Of a stretch of 64,000 bases of DNA, positions 17,012 to 25,573 are shown piece after piece. The translations under genes were made by a program, and so were the position numbers. Under the pieces are notes generated by a model. It was not told the DNA's origin. It saw nothing but the letters and a program-made list of their open reading frames with translations, and searched no databases. The DNA lies in the NCBI GenBank assembly GCA_024742285.1, contig JANSYR010000005.1, positions 62,001 through 126,000 on the forward strand. Reading direction: 5' to 3'. The first letter of the stretch is position 1. Each line of letters begins with the position of its first letter. This stretch comes from a bacterium. Lineage in GTDB: Bacteria > Myxococcota_A > UBA9160 > UBA4427.

Positions 17012-17936
17012 GGTATTCCCTGAGTCGCTGCATGGGCGTCTTCTTGCCGAGCGAGCGATGGGGTCGCTGGTGATTGTAGTGCTTGACCCAGGGTCGCAAG
17101 CTCTCGGCTCGCATCGCTGAGCTGCGGAACACGTAGCGGTAGGCCCACCGGCGCTTCATCGTCTGGATGAAGCGCTCGGCCTTCCCATTCGTACGCGGCG
17201 TATAGGGCCGTGTGAAGCTCTGTCGGATGCCCACGCTCTGGCAGAGCGCCGTGAAGGCGTTCGAGCTGTAGCACTTGGCGTTGTCGCTCAGAACGCGCCG
17301 AGGCTCGATCCCGAGACTTTGGAACCACCTGATCGCTCGCTGGAAGAACAGCGTCGCGTACCTCGCGTTCTCCGATGGATGGATCTCCGCATAGGCCAGG
17401 CGCGTGTGGTCGTCGACGCAGACGAAGACGACTTCGTAGCCGATGCCTCGGTTCTTCCGCTTTCGGTTTCCGTGGATGGCGTGGCCTACGCCCTGGATCT
17501 TCGCGTAGCGCTTCGCATCGATGTGCAGAAGCCCGCCCGGCACGTCGTGCTCGTAGCGCTTCGGCGGATCGAGCGCCTCCTGAAGCCGCCAGATCTTCCC
17601 GACGCCTTCCGCCTTCAAGCGCTTGGAGACGGTCGACACGGGGACACCGAGCTCCTGAGCGATCTCCCAGGCCGCTCGGCCGCGACGACGGAGCTTGACC
17701 ATCCTCTGGACGAGCTTGGCGGGTGTCTTCGAGGGCTGTCGCTTCGCCGTAGACGGGCGGTCTTGGAGTCCCTCGTTTCCGTGTTCCTTGAAGCGGTTCA
17801 GCCACTTGTAGGCGGTCTGGCGGCTCACGCCTCCGGCGCGAGCCGCCTTGGCCACGGGCCAGTTCAGCTCGAGAACACGTCGGACGAGCAGACGACGGGA
17901 CTTCGGGGTCAGCTTCGCGTTAGGATGCAACTGCAC
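16995..17936 (-). CDS. IS481-family transposase
   Basis: A 313-residue DDE transposase. It has an N-terminal helix-turn-helix (VAKAARAGGVSRQTAYKWLNRF), a second DNA-binding region (AWEIAQELGVPVSTVSKRL), and an rve-type catalytic core with D in LHIDAKRY, D in VLSDNAKCY and E in NGKAERFIQT. The C-terminus HYNHQRPHRSLGKKTP is characteristic of IS481/IS3-type enzymes. Start GTG at 17936 has AAGGAGA upstream. The frame is uninterrupted and full length, so the element may be active. Confidence 0.95.
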   Translation of the reverse strand: MQLHPNAKLTPKSRRLLVRRVLELNWPVAKAARAGGVSRQTAYKWLNRFKEHGNEGLQDRPSTAKRQPSKTPAKLVQRMVKLRRRGRAAWEIAQELGVPVSTVSKRLKAEGVGKIWRLQEALDPPKRYEHDVPGGLLHIDAKRYAKIQGVGHAIHGNRKRKNRGIGYEVVFVCVDDHTRLAYAEIHPSENARYATLFFQRAIRWFQSLGIEPRRVLSDNAKCYSSNAFTALCQSVGIRQSFTRPYTPRTNGKAERFIQTMKRRWAYRYVFRSSAMRAESLRPWVKHYNHQRPHRSLGKKTPMQRLREYRQRAA

Positions 17937-18002
17937 CTGAGATCTCCTTCTGTCGGAGTTGGAGTTGTGGTGAACCCCATTTCCGCAGTGGATTTCTCAG
18001 GT

Positions 18003-18027
18003 GTCAACAACCCGCTTGGGTCCCTCA
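18003..18027 (-). repeat. Right terminal inverted repeat of IS481 element
   Basis: Read on the minus strand it begins TGAGGGACC and ends GTTGAC; pairs with 16987-17011 at 20 of 25 positions. Confidence 0.88.
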
Positions 18028-18033
18028 CCTAGC
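18028..18033 (+). repeat. Target-site duplication of IS481 element, right copy (CCTAGC)
   Basis: Exact copy of 16981-16986. It contains the CTA that is the stop codon of the minus-strand NTF2-like gene. Confidence 0.85.
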
Positions 18034-18517
18034 GCCCTTCCGGGTGCGCGGGCTCCATCGGGAAGTGGTTGAAGAGCACGTTGTAGGCGTGCCAGGTGTT
18101 CCAGTGTTCGGTCAGGTACTTGATGCGCCCTTCGTCGTCGAAGCGGAAGACGAAGCAGTAGACGTTCGTGTAGTCCCGTCCGCCGTGGGTCTTTGCGCGC
18201 ATCGTGTGTTGCCGCACGACGTAGTCCCCGTCGGCGAGCACCACCTCGTCCTCGTTCCGGATCGTCGAGACGTCGTAGGCGTCCACGCCCCGGTTCGTCT
18301 TCTTCTCCGAAGGGCCGGAGGTGGCACCGGTCAGGATGCCGTGAATGGCGGCGCGCCCCTTGTGCTCCGTCTCGCCGCCTTCGCCCACGAAAGGCAGCCC
18401 GTTCCACCAGACCGCGTCCTCGGTGAAGAGCAGGGACTTGTCCTCGGGATTGGTCGTATCGAAGAGTCGGGCGACGACCCCCATGTTGCGCTCTTCTTCC
18501 GGCGTGTAGCGAGGCAT
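18029..18517 (-). CDS. SnoaL/NTF2-like protein, paralog 1
   Basis: A 162-residue protein with the NTF2-like cone pattern: N-terminal helices (EEERNMGVVARLFDTTNPED), a strand ending FTEDAVWWNGLPF, and C-terminal beta strands (DYTNVYCFVFRFDDEGRIKYLTEHWNTWHA). SnoaL-like folds act as isomerases, dehydratases or cyclases or have no known activity; none can be assigned here. ATG at 18517 is preceded by a GAGG-containing site. The gene is complete even though an IS481 element sits exactly at its stop codon. It is divergent from amidohydrolase C, with 235 bp between them and no clear promoter seen. Confidence 0.78.
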   Translation of the reverse strand: MPRYTPEEERNMGVVARLFDTTNPEDKSLLFTEDAVWWNGLPFVGEGGETEHKGRAAIHGILTGATSGPSEKKTNRGVDAYDVSTIRNEDEVVLADGDYVVRQHTMRAKTHGGRDYTNVYCFVFRFDDEGRIKYLTEHWNTWHAYNVLFNHFPMEPAHPEGR

Positions 18518-18752
18518 GCCTGCATCCTCAGGATCTCGCGAGACAGGAGCGTCTCGGGAGGCCGATCGTACCGAATGTGTCGACGGCGACCGCGGGCGGC
18601 GACTGGCGCCTCGCGTCGGACCGGCTAGGACCGCTGCGCGTCGGTGAAGGCGATCCTTCGCGACCTCGACGTTGCCGGTTTGACGCGGCCTGGCGGATCG
18701 TCGAGAGTCGTGGGGCGGCGATCGTCTGATCCGCGACGCCAGGAGGCCGTTC

Positions 18753-19937
18753 ATGATCTTCGACATCGATTCGCACTTCGAGCCCGGCAACGATTGGCTC
18801 GAGCCCTATCCGGCGCTCCGGGCGAAGCTCCCGAAATTCCATCCCGCGATCACCGCCGTCGAAGGGATCGCGGGCGACCTGCTTCGGATGGTGCCCGAGT
18901 CGGAGCGGCCGCCGATGGACGAGCTCGTGCCGCCGGGGCTCGCGATCCTCTTCGGCGAGGAGAAGGCGGGCGAGGCCGAACGTCGTGCGGAGTTCGAGGG
19001 CAAGAACCAGCGGGAGGTCGCGGACGCGGCGGCCCGCGTGAAGTGGATGGACGAGCAGGGCATCGACGTCCAGAACGTGATCTGTCTCGCGGGCTACGGC
19101 TTCGAACTCGCGATCGGGGACCAGGATCTGCCGCTCCTCCAGGAGATCACCGCCACCTGCAACGACTGGCTCGCGACGACCTGCGAGCAGGCGGGGGGGC
19201 GTCTGCTCCCCGTGACGGGACTCGTCTACCACGACCTCGACTGGGCGATCGCAGAGCTGACGAAGATGCGTGAGCGTGGCAGTCGGATCTTCCTGATTCC
19301 CGGCTACCCGGTCGGCGGCTATCCGCCGTGTCACCCCCACTGGGACCGGCTCTGGTCCGCGGCCACGGATCTCGGGATGACGCCGATGCTCCACGTCGGC
19401 CTCGAGCGGATGGACTTCGATCCCGGCTGGGCGAACCTGGGCACCGACACGACGAAGCTCCGCTACTTCTCTTCGAGCTTCGGGCACGTCGGCGCCCAGA
19501 TGCTCGTGAACGCGTTCATCTTCAACGGGGTCTTCGAGCGACACCCGAAGCTGACGGTGCTCCTCGCGGAGCTCGGGACGGGCTGGCTGCCCTACATCTA
19601 CCGCGACATCGACGGCCGGATCGAAGCGTCGAGCGATCTCTTCCTCGGCAAGTACGACCTGCCCCTCAAGCCGAGCGAGTACCTCGCGCGGAACGTGAAG
19701 GGGACGCCGCTCTCCTGGAGCCGGGACCAGCCGGTGCGCCAGACGATGGCGGACCTGCCCGACGAGATGCTCGTCTTCTCGTCGGACTTCCCCCACTTCG
19801 AGGGCTTCAGCGATCCCATGGGCTACTACCGCGAGCAGCTCGCGCCCCTCGACGAGCGCACGCGAGAGCGCTTCTTCGGCGGTACGATGCTCGACGTCTA
19901 CGCGCGCATGGGCGACCCGATCACGCGCCCGGCCTGA
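18753..19937 (+). CDS. Amidohydrolase-2 family metal-dependent hydrolase, paralog C
   Basis: A 394-residue amidohydrolase-2 protein: metal motif DIDSH at residues 4-8, barrel histidine in MLHVGLE, NGVFERHPKL loop and catalytic aspartate in FSSDFPHFEG. It resembles paralogs A and B in architecture and in the GVFER(H/F)P segment, so the window holds three diverged copies. The substrate is unknown. CCAGGAGG lies upstream of the ATG. A 29-bp tandem repeat begins 4 bp after its stop. Confidence 0.88.
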   Translation: MIFDIDSHFEPGNDWLEPYPALRAKLPKFHPAITAVEGIAGDLLRMVPESERPPMDELVPPGLAILFGEEKAGEAERRAEFEGKNQREVADAAARVKWMDEQGIDVQNVICLAGYGFELAIGDQDLPLLQEITATCNDWLATTCEQAGGRLLPVTGLVYHDLDWAIAELTKMRERGSRIFLIPGYPVGGYPPCHPHWDRLWSAATDLGMTPMLHVGLERMDFDPGWANLGTDTTKLRYFSSSFGHVGAQMLVNAFIFNGVFERHPKLTVLLAELGTGWLPYIYRDIDGRIEASSDLFLGKYDLPLKPSEYLARNVKGTPLSWSRDQPVRQTMADLPDEMLVFSSDFPHFEGFSDPMGYYREQLAPLDERTRERFFGGTMLDVYARMGDPITRPA

Positions 19938-19941
19938 ACGT

Positions 19942-20020
19942 CGCCCGCAGGCGAAGGACAGCTCGCCGAGCGCCCGCAGGCGACGGACAGCTCGCCGAGC
20001 GCCCGCAGGCGACGGATCAG
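19942..20020. repeat. Tandem 29-bp repeat, about 2.7 copies
   Basis: Units start at 19942, 19971 and 20000; the third is truncated at the stop of the sulfotransferase gene. Each contains two small palindromes, CGCCCGCAGGCG and CTCGCCGAG. The array fills the whole gap between two convergent genes. A 21-nt core recurs inverted at 850-870. There are no unique spacers, so it is not a CRISPR array. Confidence 0.85.
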
Positions 20021-21303
20021 TCGTTCGGGACCTGGAACGCCTGCTGGTAGCGCGCGAAGCGCGGGCGCAGGGTCGCGGGCGGAGCGCCCAGGTCGTCGTG
20101 TGCGTACGCGTGCGCGCCATGCTTCTCTCGCGGATTCGCGTCGAGGGCCGACTGGAGCGCCGTCGCCGTCCCCTCCGTGAAGCGCCGGTCGAAGACGGCG
20201 TAGAGGCCGCGTGCGGTCTCGATCGGAGCGTGCAGGAAATCGCGGAAATGGCTGTGGTGGACCCGGTCCGCCGGCAGCGTGCCCTGCGCCGTCCAGTCGA
20301 CGAGGCGTTCGAACGTCTTCTCGTACCGCCGAAGGTGGCTCGCCGCGATCGAGCCGGGATCGACGTGGTCGCTGTGGGCCCAGCGGAGGTTGGCGATCAG
20401 GCTCGTGAGGGAAGCGAGGAGAGTGAGCGGATCGCGATGGGTGACGGCGACCCGGGCATCGGGATAGGTCTCGAAGAGCGTCGGGAGCGCGTGGAGATGG
20501 ACCGGCGACTTGAGCACCCAGTCGGTCGGGCCGTGCCCGCGTTGGAGGACCTGGAGGACGAGTCGGTGCATCCGATAGGCGTCGCGCATGTCCTCGGCCT
20601 CGAGGAAGCGTTCGAACGTGGGGACGTGGAAGCGGGCGGTCAGCTCCTCGGACTGGAACGCGAAGGTCTGGGCCGACAGGCATTCCTTCGGCTTTCGCCC
20701 CCCGTACTCGTGGGCCTGGAGGAGGCCGGACACGACGGTCTGTGGGCGGACGAGCTCACGGTCGGCGAGGGCGATCCGGGGATCGCGGGCGAAGCGTTCG
20801 GGATCCGGAGACGGAGGCGGGACCGGGCGAAGCAGCTCCCAGGCCTCGGGGACGCGGTGGCGCGGATCGGCGGCGAGCAGGGCGAAGAGGATCGTCGTGC
20901 CGGTTCGTGGCGCCCCTGCGACGAAGAGGGGCGCCCGGATGCGTTCCTCCTGGACCCCGGGATCGGCGCGCAGGGTGTCCATCAGCTGGAGCCGGACTTC
21001 GAGCACGCGCAGCAGGAAGCGCCGCGTCATCCAACGCCCGAGCACGTTCAGTCGGGCCTCGTTCGCCAGCGCCTCGAGGAAACGGTCGAGCCGGTCGAAG
21101 GCCGGACCGCTCGGAAAGTCCGGGTGGCCGAAGGCTTCGTCCGAGGCGGCGCCGGTCGCGAAGACCCGTCCCTGGCCGGCCGCGGCCTCGCCGACGAGAC
21201 GCTCGCGCGTGAGCGGGAGCGCCGCCTCCTCGGCGATCGGCGCGATTTCGCCTGCGTTCGCCGCGCGGACCCAGTCCGGTCGTTCGGGCGGTGTCCAGGG
21301 CAC
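20017..21303 (-). CDS. Sulfotransferase-family protein
   Basis: A 428-residue protein with the PAPS-binding 5'-phosphosulfate loop FVAGAPRTGTT (about residue 125) and the 3'-phosphate region with the conserved Arg/Ser (VAVTHRDPLTLLASL). This is the Sulfotransfer_3 type common in bacteria with many lipid genes. It would sulfate a hydroxyl group, perhaps on a sterol or lipid; the substrate is unproven. Start GTG at 21303 lies 3 bp after the stop of DUF1214 paralog 2, indicating one operon. Confidence 0.85.
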   Translation of the reverse strand: MPWTPPERPDWVRAANAGEIAPIAEEAALPLTRERLVGEAAAGQGRVFATGAASDEAFGHPDFPSGPAFDRLDRFLEALANEARLNVLGRWMTRRFLLRVLEVRLQLMDTLRADPGVQEERIRAPLFVAGAPRTGTTILFALLAADPRHRVPEAWELLRPVPPPSPDPERFARDPRIALADRELVRPQTVVSGLLQAHEYGGRKPKECLSAQTFAFQSEELTARFHVPTFERFLEAEDMRDAYRMHRLVLQVLQRGHGPTDWVLKSPVHLHALPTLFETYPDARVAVTHRDPLTLLASLTSLIANLRWAHSDHVDPGSIAASHLRRYEKTFERLVDWTAQGTLPADRVHHSHFRDFLHAPIETARGLYAVFDRRFTEGTATALQSALDANPREKHGAHAYAHDDLGAPPATLRPRFARYQQAFQVPND

Positions 21304-21306
21304 GGC

Positions 21307-22488
21307 TCAGGTCCGGAAGCGCCAGGCGAGGTGGCGTTTGCGCGCGCGCACGTCCTCGCGTCGCGCGGCGGCGTCGACCGTCGGCGTGTCGGGCGGCAGG
21401 CTCTCGCGCACGTCCGCGAGCCGCACGACGCGACTCGAAGGCGTCGGGTCGCTCTCGGGCCAGAACCATCGGAAGGTCAGGAGCCCGTCCCGGTGGCCCG
21501 CGGTGTCGAGCCAGTTCGGGACGCCCGGATCTGCGTGGGCGAGGACGAAGCGGATCCGTCCGTCGCTGCTCGGGATCGCCTGGTGTTGGTTGATCGAGGT
21601 GATGCGATGGATCGGGTCGACCTGCTCGAACCAGCCCATCGTGGCGAGCTGGAGCCCCCAGTAGCGCGCGCGGGGCTCGTCGGTCTCGATCACGAGGGCT
21701 TCGCCGGGGGCGAGATCCCAGAAGAGGAACGCGTAGCGGGCGTCGGAGAGGCCCTTCGCGACCGTCTGCTGGGGCGCGAAGACGTTGTCCGTGGCCTTGG
21801 CGCGGTGGTCCTTCAGGTAATCGTTCCAGCCGAAGACGCTCGACTCGACCTGCTCGAGGGCGTGGTCCAGCTGATGGGCGAGGGTCTCGGCGCACGGCAT
21901 GGGCGCCGGGACGTCGTCGAGGCACTCGATCGTGAACGTGGCGGGCTCGCGCTCCTGCCAGTCGACGTAGTACTCGCGGAGCGAGAGGGTCGTCACGCCT
22001 TCCGGGATCGGGAAGAAGTCGGGGTCGGAGCCGTCGCCGCCGACGAGGATCTCGAAGTCGTCGCCCGACTCGATGCCTCGCTCGACCGAGGTGATCGACG
22101 CCTTCGTGCCCCACTCCTTCATGTGCATGAAGCCCACGCGGAAGGTGATCACGAAGTGCTCGCAGCTGTTCATGCGACCGGCGATCCGGTAGCGCCGGGC
22201 CGGGTCGATCCGCGCGTGGTGGTATGCGTTGTCCTGGTTCGGGCCGCCCCACTGGGTGACGAGATCGTTGCTGCGGTGGAAGAAGGGCGTGTCGGGATCA
22301 CCGTGCGGGATCGCCCAGCCGAGCCAGCAGGAGACCTGGTCGGCGAGATGGGCGATCCCCTCGGTCCGGTCGCGGGGATCGTTCGGGAAGTCGTCCTCGA
22401 GGATCCGCTCGCCGAGCGCCTCGATGCGCTGGCAGAAGCGCTTCCAGGCTTCGACTTCCGGGGATCGGGAGGGGTCGGGATCGGGCAC
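21307..22488 (-). CDS. DUF1214-type protein, paralog 2
   Basis: A 393-residue DUF1214 protein. Marker segments are the middle ARRYRIAGRMNS, a tryptophan-containing YWGLQLATMGWF strand, and the C-terminal signature HADPGVPNWLDTAGHRDGLLTFRW. GTG at 22488 has GGAG 9 bases upstream, and upstream reading loses coding character. Gene order SDR, DUF1214, sulfotransferase on one strand with short gaps suggests a shared function on a hydroxylated lipophilic compound, which is inference. No signal peptide is visible. Confidence 0.8.
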   Translation of the reverse strand: MPDPDPSRSPEVEAWKRFCQRIEALGERILEDDFPNDPRDRTEGIAHLADQVSCWLGWAIPHGDPDTPFFHRSNDLVTQWGGPNQDNAYHHARIDPARRYRIAGRMNSCEHFVITFRVGFMHMKEWGTKASITSVERGIESGDDFEILVGGDGSDPDFFPIPEGVTTLSLREYYVDWQEREPATFTIECLDDVPAPMPCAETLAHQLDHALEQVESSVFGWNDYLKDHRAKATDNVFAPQQTVAKGLSDARYAFLFWDLAPGEALVIETDEPRARYWGLQLATMGWFEQVDPIHRITSINQHQAIPSSDGRIRFVLAHADPGVPNWLDTAGHRDGLLTFRWFWPESDPTPSSRVVRLADVRESLPPDTPTVDAAARREDVRARKRHLAWRFRT

Positions 22489-22517
22489 GGAGACTCCAGG
22501 GGGCGTACGAGCGCCGG

Positions 22518-23306
22518 CTAGGCGCGCATGATCCCGCCGCCGTCGACCATGAAGGTCTGGCCGGTCATGTACTGGCTCGCGTCGGACAGGAGGAAGGCGA
22601 CCACGGGCGCGATGTCGTCCTCGGGGTCGCCGTCCCGGCCGAGCGGGTGGTCCGCATACATCTCGGCGAAGGCCTTTGCTCGTTCGCTGTTCTCTTCCAT
22701 GACCGGCATGCGGTGGGCAACGCTCGCGGGGCAGACGCAGTTCACGGTGATCCCGAAGCCGCCCCATTCCCGGGCGGCGGTCCGGGTCAACGAGCGGACG
22801 GCTTCCTTGGCGGCGGAGTAGGGGCCGTAGCCGGGGACGCCGGTGTTCCCCATCGACGAGCCGAAGGTCACGATCCGACCGCGGCCGGCCTCGCGCATGG
22901 TGGGGAGAACCGCCTGCATCAGGAAGAGCGTCCCCTTCGGCCCCGTCTCCAGGACGAGGTCGAAGTCGGATTCGGTCACGTCCTCGAGGTTCGTGACCGG
23001 GCGAAAAGACTGGGCGTTCGCGACCAGGCCGTCGATCGTTCCGAAGGCGTCGAGGGTCGCTTCGACGACGGCCGCGCTCGAGGTGGCCTCGCCCACGTTC
23101 GCCTGCATCGTCCGGTGGGGCACTCCGGCTTCGGAGAGCTCCTTCGCGACGGCGTCGAGGCGTTCGGGCTTGCGCCCGGTCACCATCAGCTGGCACCCGG
23201 CGCGGGCGAGGACGCGCACGATGCCGAGCCCGATGCCGCGGGTGCCGCCGGTCACGATGACCGTCTGGCCGGAGAGATTCGCCCTGACTTCCTGGTTCAC
23301 GTCCAT
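22518..23306 (-). CDS. Short-chain dehydrogenase/reductase
   Basis: A 262-residue classical SDR: VTGGTRGIG cofactor motif near residues 18-26, VANAQ in the NAG position, catalytic Ser in FGSSMGN, and YSAAK as the catalytic Tyr/Lys pair. The C-terminal FMVDGG is typical of 3-oxoacyl-ACP reductase-like SDRs. It is the first gene of the minus-strand run leading to DUF1214 paralog 2 and the sulfotransferase. Confidence 0.9.
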   Translation of the reverse strand: MDVNQEVRANLSGQTVIVTGGTRGIGLGIVRVLARAGCQLMVTGRKPERLDAVAKELSEAGVPHRTMQANVGEATSSAAVVEATLDAFGTIDGLVANAQSFRPVTNLEDVTESDFDLVLETGPKGTLFLMQAVLPTMREAGRGRIVTFGSSMGNTGVPGYGPYSAAKEAVRSLTRTAAREWGGFGITVNCVCPASVAHRMPVMEENSERAKAFAEMYADHPLGRDGDPEDDIAPVVAFLLSDASQYMTGQTFMVDGGGIMRA

Positions 23307-23363
23307 CGCGACACGATAGCGACCCGTCGGCGGGGGCCAGCCGACGTCTCGCGCGAGGGAGGA

Positions 23364-24152
23364 TCAGTCGGGCGCGTCCGCGACGCGAGCCAGCGCCGTC
23401 GTCGTGATGCGGCGCTCGCGCCCCCGATCTCGAAGGACGATCCGGAGCATCCGATCCTCTGGCGTGCCGACCCAGGTGGCGTCGCTCTCGACCGGACCGA
23501 CGGACGCCGAAGCCAGGTAGCGGAGGTCGAGCTCGCTCACGACCTGCGGGCGACCGAGGGCGGCCTCCGCGCAGGCGACTGCCCCGCACTCGACGGCGAG
23601 GGCGACGAGCGCGCCCTGCATCACGCCTTCCGGGTTCAGCAGCGCCGGGCCGAGGGGAACGCGGATCCGCCCCCGGCTCGCATCGACCGTGTCGACGCCC
23701 ACCTCGTCGGCCAGAGGACGCGTGAGCGGATGACTCGGGAGAGGCGTAGGCGTCGCGAGGCTCGCCGGGTCGGGGGCGTCCGAGGGATCCCGAGCGATGC
23801 GCGAAAAGGTGGTCTCACCGTAGGCCCAGGGGAGCCCCTCGGCCTCGAGGGTGACGGCCGTCGTCACGAGGCGTCGCCCGCTGCGCAGGCGTTCGCCGCG
23901 GGCCTCGATCCGCGAAGGCACGCCGGGGCGGGCGATGCGAAGGGAGAGGTCGCTGGTGAACGTCGCGTCGACGCCGGCGACCGCGCGGGTGCAGACGCCG
24001 CCGAGGATGTCGACCGCCGAAGCGACGACGGTCGCCCGGAGTGCGCCGGCGGCGCAGACTTGCGGATAGGGCGTGATGGACAGGGATTGCGCGGCCAGGT
24101 CGAGGTCGCCGAAGCCATAGCGAGTGAAGAAGGGCTGCGACTCGCTCATCAC
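23364..24152 (-). CDS. Double-hotdog thioesterase (PaaI/acyl-CoA thioesterase-like)
   Basis: A 262-residue protein with two hotdog-like halves, roughly residues 25-120 and 150-258. The second contains the NPEGVMQGALVALAVECGAVA stretch, resembling the GG(V/A)HGG..ALAE thioesterase motif. It probably hydrolyses an acyl-CoA thioester. It starts 3 bp after the stop of the phosphodiesterase gene and is probably cotranscribed with it. Methionines at 1 and 2 leave a one-residue ambiguity in the start. Confidence 0.7.
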   Translation of the reverse strand: MMSESQPFFTRYGFGDLDLAAQSLSITPYPQVCAAGALRATVVASAVDILGGVCTRAVAGVDATFTSDLSLRIARPGVPSRIEARGERLRSGRRLVTTAVTLEAEGLPWAYGETTFSRIARDPSDAPDPASLATPTPLPSHPLTRPLADEVGVDTVDASRGRIRVPLGPALLNPEGVMQGALVALAVECGAVACAEAALGRPQVVSELDLRYLASASVGPVESDATWVGTPEDRMLRIVLRDRGRERRITTTALARVADAPD

Positions 24153-24155
24153 GGG

Positions 24156-25427
24156 TCAGTCGAGGCCCATGCAGTTCGCGTAGTAGGTCACCGCGGCGGG
24201 CCAGTCCGAGAAGATCGCACTCACGCCGACCTCGGTATGGAGCGCGTGGATCACGCGATAGACGTCGCCGTCGTTGCGGAGCGCGGGGAGCACCGGTCCC
24301 AGATAGAAATCGCGCTCCCGGCCTTCGATCGTGCCGTCGCGGATGCGCCCCGACCGCTCGAGCGTCCAGGCGACGAGCTCGAGGCCGGCGGCGCGCGCGC
24401 GCTTCGCGAAGTCGCTGGCGACGAGTCGTCCCGCCTCGTCCAGCGCGAGCAGCATCGCCGTCGGTGGCGCAAGGGTCCGGAAGCCCTGGGCGTGGAGCGC
24501 GGCGAGGGCCTCGTCGTCGAGGGCCACGTGCTCGTCCGTGGCTCCGACGAGCCAGACCGCCTGCGCTCCGAATTCGGGGGCGGTCCGGATCCAGTGACGG
24601 ATCACCTCGGGGTCGAAGCTCTGCATGCGAACTCGCGATGCGGGCACGTTCGCGGCGCGGTAATCCTCGACGAGCCGATCGGCGAAATCCGTGAGGGTGT
24701 AGTCGCCCTCGAAGGGCATGTCCGCCTTCGGGTGCTTCAACTCCGGCGTCATGTCGAGTCCGAGCGCGTCGGCGAGGGCGATGCTCTCCGCGTGGGAGAG
24801 GACGCCTTCGCCCGTCGTGTAGAGATCGGTTCTCATGGCCGGGGTCGCCGCGGCGAAGTCTTCCGGGCGGGTCGCGCGCCAGTCGGCGGCGTCCATCTTC
24901 GCTTCGAGCGTCCGGAGCTCCGCGAAGGTGTAGTCGTGGGTGCAGCAGGTCGCCCGGGCCGGGTCTTCGCCGATCGCAGGCTCGAAGGGGACGCGACAGC
25001 GATCCGCGAGGGGCGTCGCCAGGAGGTTCGTCGTCGTTGCGAGGTCACATTGGGAATGGCGACAGACGAGGACCCGGTCCTTCGTGAAAGTCACGTCGCA
25101 TTCCAGCTTGCCGGCGCCGAGCACCGCTGCGGCGCGATAGGAGGCGCGAGTGTGTTCGGGGAATTGGAGCGGAGCTCCGCGGTGGCCGATCGAGAAACGG
25201 CTCGGACGAAAGGGGCCGCTCCGACAGGCCTCGAGCTGGTCCCGGAGCGGGCCCGGCTCGAGCAGGTCGAGCAGGTAGAAGGGGCGGGGGCCGAGCTGGA
25301 CGGCCCCCTGGCTCGCTTCGACGCGACGCGTCCCGGACGTGGCGCAACCGGAGAGGAGGGCCGCGAGCGCGGCGGTGAGCGCGAGACCGCGGAGACACCG
25401 CGTGATTCTCGCACGAGGACGCGTCAC
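24156..25427 (-). CDS. Glycerophosphodiester phosphodiesterase-like lipoprotein
   Basis: A 423-residue protein with a lipoprotein signal (hydrophobic LALTAALAALLSGC, lipidated Cys about residue 28) followed by a GDPD TIM barrel: GHRGAPLQFPEHT with the catalytic His, CDVTFTKDRVLVCRHSQCD, and the metal Glu in MTPELKHP. It would hydrolyse glycerophosphodiesters at the outer or inner membrane surface. Seven further cysteines in the mature part suggest disulphides in an exported protein. GTG at 25427 has AGGAGA 8 bases upstream; TTG at 25430 is an alternative. Confidence 0.83.
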   Translation of the reverse strand: MTRPRARITRCLRGLALTAALAALLSGCATSGTRRVEASQGAVQLGPRPFYLLDLLEPGPLRDQLEACRSGPFRPSRFSIGHRGAPLQFPEHTRASYRAAAVLGAGKLECDVTFTKDRVLVCRHSQCDLATTTNLLATPLADRCRVPFEPAIGEDPARATCCTHDYTFAELRTLEAKMDAADWRATRPEDFAAATPAMRTDLYTTGEGVLSHAESIALADALGLDMTPELKHPKADMPFEGDYTLTDFADRLVEDYRAANVPASRVRMQSFDPEVIRHWIRTAPEFGAQAVWLVGATDEHVALDDEALAALHAQGFRTLAPPTAMLLALDEAGRLVASDFAKRARAAGLELVAWTLERSGRIRDGTIEGRERDFYLGPVLPALRNDGDVYRVIHALHTEVGVSAIFSDWPAAVTYYANCMGLD

Positions 25428-25573
25428 CAATCGATTCTCCTTCGATCTGCCGGCGACCCGACGAGGGGGAGGACGGCGTTCCCGAGCCGTCGGGATTCCG
25501 TATGCTCGGGCTTCGCGAATCTAGCGCGTCCGGAGTCCCCGGACGGCTCGAGCCGCAGGCAAGGGAACCCCTC

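Larger units (their letters stand above)
16987..18027 (-). mobile_element. IS481-family insertion sequence, complete (1041 bp)
   Basis: The element encodes one transposase and is bounded by imperfect terminal inverted repeats at 16987-17011 and 18003-18027 that match at 20 of 25 positions. The left end reads inward TGTGGGACC, the right end TGAGGGACC. Both flanks carry the same 6-bp CCTAGC, a target-site duplication. Intact ends, duplication and frame suggest recent insertion. The insertion site overlaps the stop codon of the NTF2-like gene, and the duplicated CTA restores that stop. Confidence 0.92.
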
